Source: Bacteroidota bacterium (GTDB lineage Bacteria > Bacteroidota > Ignavibacteria > UBA10030 > SZUA-254). Taken from it: a DNA stretch of 56,880 nucleotides. The stretch spans positions 1 to 56,880 of the forward strand of contig JAGVIE010000021.1 in NCBI GenBank assembly GCA_020056225.1, in the 5' to 3' direction. A model generated the notes under the pieces. That model ran no database searches and had not been told where the DNA came from. It worked only from the letters and a program-made list of their open reading frames with translations. This document shows positions 1 through 6,407 of this stretch, piece by piece (within the stretch, counting starts at the first letter, position 1; each line of letters opens with the position of its first letter). The position numbers and the translations under genes were made by a program.

Positions 1-492
1 GAACATGAAATAGAGAATACCGATAATGGTGAAGACATCGCTAAACACCATCACGATACCCGATGAAAACATTTCGTTCAACACCTCAACATCGTTTGTA
101 ACACGGGTAATGAGACGACCGATCGGGTTTTTATCGTAGAACTTGATGCTGAGATTCTGCAAATGTGTAAATACCTGCATTCTCAGATCGAAAATTGTTT
201 TTTGACCGATCCACTGGGTAAGATATGCGCTGGCATATTGGACAAGTCCACGGAAAACGAGCAATCCTAAAAATGCAATCGCAGTAATGAGCAAGCCATG
301 TTTATCGTTATTGGCAATATTTGTATCGACGGCGTACTTCGTGAACCAGGGACGCACCGCTTCCATTCCTGAAACGATCACGCTCAGGAAAATGCCAAGG
401 ACAACATGCCACCTGTACGGCTTCAAATACTTTATGAGCCGCTTCATCAAGCGGGTGTCGTATGCCTTGCCTAATATTTCTTCATCGTGCAT
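1..492 (-). CDS. ABC exporter subunit, N-terminal part (cut by window edge)
   Basis: Reading leftward from the ATG at 492 gives an open frame starting MHDEEILGKAYDTRLMKRLI that runs off the window edge. About 164 residues are visible, all within the type-1 ABC exporter transmembrane domain: several hydrophobic helices, a 'PIGRLITRVTNDVE' coupling-helix region and 'FDLRMQVFTHLQNL'. The nucleotide-binding domain lies outside the window. The ATG is only 3 bases after the stop of the upstream ABC gene, so the two are almost certainly co-translated and form a heterodimeric MdlAB/TM287-288-type multidrug or lipid exporter in the inner membrane. The substrate cannot be read from sequence. Confidence 0.85.
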   Translation of the reverse strand, partial: MHDEEILGKAYDTRLMKRLIKYLKPYRWHVVLGIFLSVIVSGMEAVRPWFTKYAVDTNIANNDKHGLLITAIAFLGLLVFRGLVQYASAYLTQWIGQKTIFDLRMQVFTHLQNLSIKFYDKNPIGRLITRVTNDVEVLNEMFSSGIVMVFSDVFTIIGILYFMF

Positions 493-495
493 GGC

Positions 496-2295
496 TCAGA
501 GTTGCTCCAGTTCTTCTTCCAATAATTGTTTTTCATATAGATCGGCATAGATTCCGCCGATTGCAACAAGTTCATCATGGTTTCCGCGTTCTACGATCTC
601 TCCGTTATTCAGCACAACGATCAAATCCGCATCTTTCACTGTGGATATGCGGTGGCTGATTATAATGCTTGTTCGATCTTTCATGACATTGCGGAGACGT
701 TTTAAAATTTCTTCTTCGGTATAAGTATCAACCGCCGAAAGAGCATCGTCGAGAATTAAAATCTTCGGATTGCGCATCACTGCGCGGGCGATACTGGTTC
801 GTTGCTTCTGCCCGCCCGAAAGCGTAATACCGCGTTCGCCTAACATTGTTTCATACTCTTTCGGGAATTCTCTCACGTCCTTTGCTATCTGGGAAACATC
901 TGCCGCCGCAACAACGTCCTCCATTACTCCATCATTCCATTTTCCATCCCTTATTTTCTCTTCCTCATTTTCTAAAATTCCATACAAAATATTTTCATTT
1001 AGTGTATCTGAGAAAAGAAACGTTTCCTGCTGAACATAACCGATGTTTGAGCGTAAAACTTCAAGCGGAATCTTTTTGATATTTATTCCATCAATCAGCA
1101 GTTCACCGTCTGTAACATCGTACAAACGCGGGATGAGATTTATTATTGTAGATTTACCGGAACCTGTATATCCAACGATCGCTATGGTTGTGCCCTGGGG
1201 AATTTTAATATTGATATTTTTCAGTGTCGGCGCGTCGACATTTTTATGCGTAAAGAAGACATTGCGAAATTCGATGCTTCCCTGAATCTCCTTGATTGAA
1301 TCATCCGTTTTTTCGGTATCCTGAATATCCGGCGTGGTGTCCATAATCTTCATCAGTCGTCCCATCGAAGCCGCGCCTTGCTGGAGAAGATTTGTAACCC
1401 AGCCGAATGCAATCATGGGCCAAATCAAAAGCGTGAGATATCCGAAGAATGCCGTGAGTGTGCCGATAGAAATTTCACCGTTAATGACTTGCAATCCGCC
1501 GACATAAACGGTGATGACGAGCGAGCTTCCGACAAGCGTAAACATCAGGGGCCAGAGGATCGATTGTATTTTTGCAAGGACGAGATTTTTCTTAAGATAT
1601 TCCCAGCTCAATTTTTTAAAGCGATCTATCTCATATTCCTCTCGCACATAAGCTTTCACAATTCGTATCCCCGATAGATTTTCCTGCGCACGGGTCGTTA
1701 GCAGTGAAAATTGTTCCTGCCGCTCCTCAAATTTTTTATGGATTTGTTTTCCAAGTTTGTAAACAGCATAAGAAACAAGCGGCATAGGGATAAGAGTGTA
1801 GAGTGTCAACTGCCAGTCTGTTAGAAACATCATAACGAGCACCATTGAGAGTGTCATGATTGTGTCGCTGGGATACATGATGCCGGGACCTACGACGTTG
1901 CGCACCGAGCCTATGTCGTTTGTTGCGTGCGCCATCAGATCACCGGTTGGCGTGTTTTGGAAATACGAGAGCGAAAGTTTTTGTATATGTTTCAGGAAAT
2001 CGTTCCGCAGATCAAACTCGATATGGCGTGAGACCACAATGATGGTTTGCCGCGTGAGGTATGTGAAAATTCCGGCAATAAGATTCAACGCTACAAGAAC
2101 GGCGGCATAAATGAGCAGACTTGTTCCATCTATGTTTTTTGTTTCAAGTCCGATTTTCAATTTATCGATAGCGTTACCGACAATCTTTGGCTGGAAGACG
2201 GTAAAAACATTGCTCATCACAACCGTGAGGAGTCCCCACAACAGCGTGCGTTTGTATTTTCTAAGATATGGAAGTAAGCGAAGTAATGATTTCAT
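496..2295 (-). CDS. ABC exporter, transmembrane-NBD fusion, degenerate-site subunit
   Basis: A 599-residue half-transporter. The N-terminal six-helix ABC membrane domain spans roughly residues 15-310, and the nucleotide-binding domain roughly 340-590. Visible NBD motifs are Walker A 'GYTGSGKST', Q-loop 'YVQQETFLF', signature 'LSGGQKQR', Walker B 'ILILDD' and the switch histidine in 'IISHRIS' (about H548). The usual catalytic glutamate after Walker B is aspartate (about D517). This is the hallmark of the degenerate ATP site in heterodimeric exporters, where the second subunit completes the active site. The next gene, 3 bases downstream, is a second ABC membrane domain, which fits. Upstream lie a small hairpin repeat and a 57-bp direct repeat rather than another ABC gene. 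Confidence 0.9.
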   Translation of the reverse strand: MKSLLRLLPYLRKYKRTLLWGLLTVVMSNVFTVFQPKIVGNAIDKLKIGLETKNIDGTSLLIYAAVLVALNLIAGIFTYLTRQTIIVVSRHIEFDLRNDFLKHIQKLSLSYFQNTPTGDLMAHATNDIGSVRNVVGPGIMYPSDTIMTLSMVLVMMFLTDWQLTLYTLIPMPLVSYAVYKLGKQIHKKFEERQEQFSLLTTRAQENLSGIRIVKAYVREEYEIDRFKKLSWEYLKKNLVLAKIQSILWPLMFTLVGSSLVITVYVGGLQVINGEISIGTLTAFFGYLTLLIWPMIAFGWVTNLLQQGAASMGRLMKIMDTTPDIQDTEKTDDSIKEIQGSIEFRNVFFTHKNVDAPTLKNINIKIPQGTTIAIVGYTGSGKSTIINLIPRLYDVTDGELLIDGINIKKIPLEVLRSNIGYVQQETFLFSDTLNENILYGILENEEEKIRDGKWNDGVMEDVVAAADVSQIAKDVREFPKEYETMLGERGITLSGGQKQRTSIARAVMRNPKILILDDALSAVDTYTEEEILKRLRNVMKDRTSIIISHRISTVKDADLIVVLNNGEIVERGNHDELVAIGGIYADLYEKQLLEEELEQL

Positions 2296-2345
2296 AAATA
2301 AGCAACTGCTTGAGGTGGGGTCACGATATAATAATTACTTTTTAG

Positions 2346-2386
2346 ACCTCACCTATAATCCTCTCCTAAAAGGAGAGGATGTTAAA
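2346..2386. repeat. Palindromic repeat, solo copy of the DUF559-flanking element
   Basis: The core is a 10-bp stem, ATCCTCTCCT (2358-2367) and AGGAGAGGAT (2371-2380), with an AAA loop. The preceding 'acctcaccta' tail resembles the 'acacccctaa' tail of the element at 6357-6395, in the same orientation. It lies between the acyl synthetase and the ABC exporter and could also act as a terminator, although no clear T-tract follows on either strand. Family membership is inferred from the matching stem and tail. Confidence 0.55.
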
Positions 2387-2400
2387 GCCACGAACATAAA

Positions 2401-2457
2401 ATTGGTCGCACTTTAAAGATACGAAACTATAACATAATTTTCTTGGCGGGAGTTTCA
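2401..2457. repeat. 57-bp direct repeat, copy 1 (3' end of acyl synthetase)
   Basis: It matches 4063-4119 at about 44 of 57 positions without gaps, with an exact core 'gatacgaaactataaca'. It ends at the stop codon of the acyl synthetase. Together with copy 2 it brackets that gene as a unit of about 1.66 kb. Read on the minus strand it contains 'TTATAGTTTCGTATCTT', which could also be a promoter -10 region for the ABC genes. Confidence 0.7.
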
Positions 2458-3975
2458 GGTTATCTGAATAATATCTCGTACTCTTTCGGTAATTGTTCTG
2501 AAGTCAATCTTGCCGCTACCTGTTTTCGGCATCTCTGAGAGAACAATAAACTTGCTCGGGATTGCAATCTTGGGAAGTTGTGTCGACATTTTTTGAAGAA
2601 TTGCTTTCTCATCAATCTGTTGTGTAACGGCAGCAATAATCCGGGATCCACGCAAGGCATCCGGCACTTCGACAACACAGCACTCAACATCGACAGGAAG
2701 CAGATGTTCAAGAACATCTTCCACTTTTATCAGAGACACCATCTCTCCGCCGATCTTAAGAAATCGTTTCAATCTTCCAACATGCCATAGATAACCATCC
2801 GTATCCATATATCCCATATCGCCGGTATCGTACCAGCCATGACGAATGCTCAGTGATGTTTGCTCAAAATCATCAAAGTATCCTTTCATCACATTATCGC
2901 CTTTGACAAGTATCTTACCGATTTCTCCAACTTTGCACTCTTCACTGGTTTCATAATTTTCAACTCTTATCTTGACGCCGACAATCGGTCTGCCAACACT
3001 ACCGGGACGATTATATTCTAATGTATTAACAGTAATCGCAGGACTCGTTTCGGTCGTGCCGTATGCTTCGAGTAAAACTTTATTATGCTTTTTCATGAAT
3101 TCCTCCCTTAATGCATCCGGACACTTGTCAGCACCCGATAGAAGTATGCGTGCAGATTTGAAATCGCCCGGCTTCGAATTCCTGAGATATCCCCAGAAGA
3201 ACGTAGGTGTTCCAGCCATCAACGTGACATTTTCTTCACGAACGATATCACATATAGTTTTAAAATCCAACGGGTTGGCGTATGTTACAATTGTCATCCC
3301 GACTATCAGCGGAACCCACAGATTTGCAGTCTGACCGAATACATGAAAGTATGGAAGGTTTGCCAGAAAAATATCATCTGGTGAAAAAGAATATGCTTTT
3401 AACAAGCTTTCATAGTTGGAGAAAATATTTCTATGTGTAAGCTGAACAGCCTTCGGATCTTTTTCGCTTCCACTGGTAAATAGAATCAGAAGAGTATCAT
3501 TTTCATTTCCGCGATGAATTCTTTTTAGGAGGCGCTCAACCGGAAGGCCTATGGTTAAAATTGCCTTCATTTTATCTAATAGGGTCACGGATTTCATGAT
3601 ATCTTCGAGATAAATCATACCATCAACGTGAGGACAATTGATTTTAGCGAGAAGTGCTTTTGAGGTGATAATAGTCTTGAATGCGCATTTCTTTTGAGCG
3701 AATTCACAGTTCATTGCGGCGCCGGTCGAGTAGTTGATCATAACAGGAATCCGACCGCTCATAAGCGTACCTAATATCGATAAAACTGATCCGGCTGAGT
3801 TTGGCAGCATGATTCCGATAAAACCCGGAGCGTATTTCTGAAATTTTTTCAAAAGAATAAGTGCACCAATCAATGCGCGTTTGTAGGTCACCCGGCGATC
3901 GAGAGTTCTATCTATAATTGCTAATTTCTTCTCGTATTGTTTTGCAATTCGGACAAATTGTTGATGTAATAACAT
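2455..3975 (-). CDS. AMP-dependent acyl-ACP/acyl-CoA synthetase
   Basis: A 506-residue ANL-superfamily adenylate-forming enzyme, the usual length for a stand-alone fatty-acid ligase. The P-loop-like motif reads 'LFTSGSEKDPKAVQLTHRN'. 'TSGSE' with Glu, rather than 'TSGTTG', is typical of the acyl-ACP synthetase domain of Aas-type proteins. Other motifs are 'YGTTETSP', 'GWYDTGDMGYMDTDGYL', the hinge 'GRLKRFLKIGGEMVSL' and the C-terminal lysine motif 'KTGSGKIDFR'. It should activate a fatty acid with ATP and load it onto ACP or CoA, possibly to recycle membrane lipids. No acyltransferase domain is attached. The gene is bracketed by 57-bp direct repeats and lies in the module-built region downstream of serS. 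Acyl-ACP versus acyl-CoA specificity is inference. Confidence 0.8.
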   Translation of the reverse strand: MLLHQQFVRIAKQYEKKLAIIDRTLDRRVTYKRALIGALILLKKFQKYAPGFIGIMLPNSAGSVLSILGTLMSGRIPVMINYSTGAAMNCEFAQKKCAFKTIITSKALLAKINCPHVDGMIYLEDIMKSVTLLDKMKAILTIGLPVERLLKRIHRGNENDTLLILFTSGSEKDPKAVQLTHRNIFSNYESLLKAYSFSPDDIFLANLPYFHVFGQTANLWVPLIVGMTIVTYANPLDFKTICDIVREENVTLMAGTPTFFWGYLRNSKPGDFKSARILLSGADKCPDALREEFMKKHNKVLLEAYGTTETSPAITVNTLEYNRPGSVGRPIVGVKIRVENYETSEECKVGEIGKILVKGDNVMKGYFDDFEQTSLSIRHGWYDTGDMGYMDTDGYLWHVGRLKRFLKIGGEMVSLIKVEDVLEHLLPVDVECCVVEVPDALRGSRIIAAVTQQIDEKAILQKMSTQLPKIAIPSKFIVLSEMPKTGSGKIDFRTITERVRDIIQIT

Positions 3976-4062
3976 AGTCTATTTTATTTAATTAATCGTT
4001 TGTTTGATCTAAATTTCAACAGATATTTCCAACTGAGAAAGAAAAGACCGCTAACTAGTATC

Positions 4063-4119
4063 ATTGGTACACTTAATAAGATACGAAACTATAACATTAA
4101 TTTCTTGAAGGGAGTTTGA
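4063..4119. repeat. 57-bp direct repeat, copy 2 (3' side of TIR gene)
   Basis: Second copy of the repeat at 2401-2457, in the same orientation. It lies just past the stop of the TIR gene and about 90 bases upstream of the acyl synthetase start. Each copy therefore has the same geometry: the 3' end of one gene, the repeat, roughly 90-105 bases, then the next gene. Confidence 0.7.
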
Positions 4120-4126
4120 AGGATTA

Positions 4127-5143
4127 TTATTTGGTTTTTGTTTCTGCTTTCAAATCTCTCATCAATCGCTCGAACGCTTTTTGGTACGCGTCGTGCTTTT
4201 TCCATTCCTTGAAATCTCCAATATGCCTTGTTCTCCTGATATCGGCCGCCCAGACAACATCTGTTTCCATGACCGTATCGTCTAAGCGGATCGGGAAGAG
4301 AACTATTCGTTTTTCTTTTCGTTCTTTCTCCATGGCGGTTTCCACTTCCTTTTCCACCCAATCACTATTGACAGATTGCTCGGAAAGAATTATCAACAAT
4401 TTGTCATACAGTCGTATTGACTCATCTATTCGGGGACGTATTTTGTCACCTATTTTCATATGCTCGGGTGCGAACCAGCAGCGCACTCCTTTATTCTGCA
4501 AATCGGCATATAAGCGGTCGGCAAAATCTTTATCTTTGCTCGAGTAACTGATGAAGCAAGAGTAATATTCAATGGCTTTACCGACCAGCGAGCCAATGTA
4601 TTCTATCATTGTATCCGGCACACCAGCGCCACGAAGAAATTTTTCAGGTATTTTCCCTTTTGATTTATAAATGGTGTCGATACCTATCGTCGAGGGTCCA
4701 TCATGGATTACAGTTTCAAGATTCTTGGCGGTACTAAGATCGCTTTCTGCAATAGTGATGTAAGCTATTACCGCCTTCTTAAAATCCGTGTTTGTTAATT
4801 TTGCCACGTTGAGGTTTACAACGGAAAGGTTTGCTCCGCTAATGTTTGCAAAGCTGAGATCTGCATCAATGAGATTTACAAAGCTAAGGTATGCACCACT
4901 AAGGTTTGCTTTGACAAGAGATGCACCGTTGAGCTCTGCAAAGACAAGCTGTGCACCACTGAGGTTTGCATTGAAGAAGTTTGTATCATTAAGGTTTGCA
5001 TGATAAAGATTCGCGCCTTTGAGGTTTGTGCCACTAAGGTCAACCTCGCTGAGGTCGGTTTGTATTATATTATTTTTTTCTCTCCATTTATTCCAAGCAT
5101 CAGCACCTTTTTTTAGTATTTTAAGATGTTCTTTGTTTGCCAT
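4127..5143 (-). CDS. Pentapeptide-repeat / TIR-domain protein (putative NADase effector)
   Basis: 338 residues. After a short N-terminal helix, residues about 26-128 are pentapeptide repeats of the A(D/N)LXX type (DLSGTNLKGANLYHANL...), predicted to form a right-handed quadrilateral beta-helix. Residues about 193-335 are a TIR domain starting 'YYSCFISYSSKDKDFADRLY', with 'GVRCWFAPEHMKIGD' and 'SDWVEKEV'. The WxxxE glutamate (about E266) sits where catalytic TIR NADases have their glutamate. Many bacterial TIR proteins degrade NAD in anti-phage defence, which makes an immune or toxic effector role likely but unproven. There is no partner gene such as a cyclic-nucleotide synthase beside it. It begins 17 bases downstream of a decayed serS 3'-end copy and is followed by a 57-bp direct repeat, which suggests acquisition as a module. 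Confidence 0.85.
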   Translation of the reverse strand: MANKEHLKILKKGADAWNKWREKNNIIQTDLSEVDLSGTNLKGANLYHANLNDTNFFNANLSGAQLVFAELNGASLVKANLSGAYLSFVNLIDADLSFANISGANLSVVNLNVAKLTNTDFKKAVIAYITIAESDLSTAKNLETVIHDGPSTIGIDTIYKSKGKIPEKFLRGAGVPDTMIEYIGSLVGKAIEYYSCFISYSSKDKDFADRLYADLQNKGVRCWFAPEHMKIGDKIRPRIDESIRLYDKLLIILSEQSVNSDWVEKEVETAMEKERKEKRIVLFPIRLDDTVMETDVVWAADIRRTRHIGDFKEWKKHDAYQKAFERLMRDLKAETKTK

Positions 5144-5160
5144 ACATCCTCCTTATCATG

Positions 5161-5256
5161 TTATCCAATCACTTCGAACCCGGTGTATTTATGCAGAACT
5201 TTTTGTATAACCACTTTTCCTTCCGGCGTTTGGTAATGTTCGTACAATTCATTCAT
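5161..5256 (-). pseudogene. Duplicated serS 3' end, fragment 1
   Basis: Read on the minus strand this encodes [12 protein letters not shown] then [16 protein letters not shown] and a stop. It matches the last 28 residues of the serS product at 23 positions (about 47 of 60 bases over the last 20 codons). A small open frame of 31 codons (ATG at 5256) happens to cover it. It lies between the TIR gene and the toxin gene. It is not a gene but a copy of the seryl-tRNA synthetase 3' end, probably a target or attachment-site duplication left by insertion of a neighbouring module. Confidence 0.85.
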
Positions 5257-5281
5257 TGAATAAACTCATGCAAGCCTTGTT

Positions 5282-5578
5282 TTAGCGTTTTGATTTTTTC
5301 TTTAGAATATCTCGCGATGTATGAAGCACGGCAAGAATATCGATTTGATCCGGTTTGATGTAATAAATTATTCGAAATGGATGTTCAATTACTTCGCGAA
5401 TCTGTTTGATATTAAATTCCGGTACCTGTTTGCCAGAGAGAGGAAAGTCTGCAATCTGTTGTGAGCGTTTTGTTATGCGATCAACTATTCTTGTTGCGTA
5501 ATCGGCAGATGTATGAGAGATGTAATCGTGGATGCTTTGCAGATGATCGGTGGCTGTATCTGTCCAATGGACATTCAC
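5282..5578 (-). CDS. Type II toxin, RelE/ParE superfamily
   Basis: A 98-residue protein of the RelE/ParE fold, as shown by 'WTDTATDHLQSIHDYIS', 'RIVDRITKRSQQIADFP', 'REVIEHPFRIIYYIKPD' and the closing 'ILAVLHTSRDI'. It is the toxin of a type II pair: ParE members poison gyrase and RelE members cleave mRNA at the ribosome. Sequence alone does not decide which; the 'IHDYIS' N-terminal helix looks more ParE-like. It starts at a GTG overlapping the antitoxin TGA (GTGA), so it is translationally coupled. The pair lies between two decayed serS 3'-end copies, one captured module. Confidence 0.85.
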   Translation of the reverse strand: MNVHWTDTATDHLQSIHDYISHTSADYATRIVDRITKRSQQIADFPLSGKQVPEFNIKQIREVIEHPFRIIYYIKPDQIDILAVLHTSRDILKKKSKR

Positions 5579-5757
5579 TTTTGCAAACCGAACTTTGCGC
5601 GGATTTCTTTTACGTCTTTCGTTCGCCCTGCCTTGCTATCTGCTAACCCGGCTTCAATTGCCTGGCGAACATAGATTTCATACATGAGATCATCCCAAGT
5701 CGCCTTGCTGGGAAGTTTTTCCACTATCTTTTGCGCTTCTTCTTTTACCAAACCCAT
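5575..5757 (-). CDS. Antitoxin partner of the RelE/ParE toxin
   Basis: Starting at the ATG at 5757 this is a 60-residue protein, MGLVKEEAQKIVEKLPSK and onward, ending 'DVKEIRAKFGLQK'. The 'YVRQAIEAGLADSKAGRT' segment is typical of small antitoxins found upstream of RelE/ParE toxins. A longer open frame begins at 5781, but the promoter at 5789-5817 would put transcription start near there, and 'AAGG' stands at good spacing before 5757, so the shorter form is preferred. It should bind and neutralise the toxin and probably repress its own promoter. Confidence 0.8.
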   Translation of the reverse strand: MGLVKEEAQKIVEKLPSKATWDDLMYEIYVRQAIEAGLADSKAGRTKDVKEIRAKFGLQK

Positions 5758-5788
5758 AAAAAAATCCTTATAAATATTCACTCACAGT

Positions 5789-5817
5789 ATAATACAAAAA
5801 TATTGTGTTTGTTTCAA
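5789..5817 (-). promoter_or_regulatory. Promoter of the toxin-antitoxin operon
   Basis: On the minus strand, TTGAAA (5817-5812), a 17-base spacer, then TATTAT (5794-5789), giving transcription from about 5782. Good sigma-70-type spacing directly before the antitoxin start. Confidence 0.6.
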
Positions 5818-5867
5818 GATTATGTATGCCGTGAGATACAGAATGAAGATGGTTATCGTTTTTCTTG

Positions 5868-5930
5868 TTAACCAATCACCTCAAACCTCGTATATTTATG
5901 AAGAACCTTTGGCACAATAACTTTTCCTTC
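5868..5930 (-). pseudogene. Duplicated serS 3' end, fragment 2
   Basis: On the minus strand this encodes EGKVIVPKVLHKYTRFEVIG followed by TAA. It matches 18 of the last 20 residues of the serS product and about 50 of 60 bases. Homology stops upstream of the EGK codons. It separates the toxin-antitoxin unit from the DUF559 unit. All copies point the same way as serS and all end exactly at the stop codon. Confidence 0.85.
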
Positions 5931-5945
5931 AATCCATTGCTTTCT

Positions 5946-6356
5946 TCACAACATTATTTTAAATTCCCCTCCTTTGGAGGGGTTAGGGGTGGGTGCATGT
6001 GCATCAATCCAATCTTCAATTGTCATAACCACACCGAGTAGATTTGTTTTTACTTCTCGATCTGTAAATCGTAGAAACCTCACACCAAGAGATTCTAACT
6101 TTTGCTGTCGATTCTCATCTAACGCAATCTTTTCATCATGACTTGATCCATCAATTTCAATCGCCAATAAAAGATCGGGACAATAAAAATCAACAATATA
6201 TTTATCTATCGGTCTCTGTCGGTGGAAGTCATACCCGCGAACCTGTTTTCCTTTCAGCTCTCTCCAGAGCAAGACTTCGGCGAGCGTACTGTTGTTCCGA
6301 AGATTACGCGCAAGTTGTTTTAAGTTGTGATCGTATGGAATTATTTTGCGTCGCAT
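5946..6356 (-). CDS. DUF559 family endonuclease-like protein (Vsr-like fold)
   Basis: 136 residues from the ATG at 6356 (a GTG at 6362 is also possible). Typical DUF559 features: 'ARNLRNNSTLAEVLLWRELKGKQ', 'YDFHRQRPIDKYIVDFYCPDLLLAIEIDGSSH' with the D-x(n)-E-x-D nuclease core, and 'LGVRFLRFTDREV'. The fold is that of very-short-patch-repair and restriction nucleases; the cellular role is unknown. The gene is framed by inverted copies of a palindromic element. The upstream copy carries the AGGGGTG ribosome-binding site, and the downstream copy encodes the C-terminal 'TPNPSKGGE'. That arrangement suggests gene and repeats travel together. Confidence 0.85.
   Translation of the reverse strand: MRRKIIPYDHNLKQLARNLRNNSTLAEVLLWRELKGKQVRGYDFHRQRPIDKYIVDFYCPDLLLAIEIDGSSHDEKIALDENRQQKLESLGVRFLRFTDREVKTNLLGVVMTIEDWIDAHAPTPNPSKGGEFKIML
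5961..6000. repeat. Palindromic element, 3' side of DUF559
   Basis: CCCCTCC-TTT-GGAGGGG hairpin (5966-5982) followed by 'ttaggggtgggtgca'. It is the inverted counterpart of 6357-6395 and overlaps the last codons of the DUF559 gene. Confidence 0.75.
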
Positions 6357-6395
6357 GAACACACCCCTAAATCCCCTCTCAAGAGGGGATTTTTA
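6357..6395. repeat. Palindromic element, 5' side of DUF559
   Basis: ATCCCCTCT (6371-6379) pairs with AGAGGGGAT (6382-6390), preceded by 'acacccctaa'. On the minus strand its tail 'TTTAGGGGTGTGTTC' abuts the DUF559 ATG and provides the Shine-Dalgarno sequence. Confidence 0.75.
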
Positions 6396-6407
6396 GTTCG
6401 GGCTCCG

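Noticed and set aside
4116-4547. 143-codon plus-strand frame and other long antisense frames over real genes
   Set aside because: They are mirror frames of genes with clear domains on the opposite strand and have low-complexity translations.
5161-5256. 31-codon open frame (ATG 5256) as a small gene
   Set aside because: It is the duplicated serS 3' end; the ATG and first residues are incidental and no ribosome-binding site is present.
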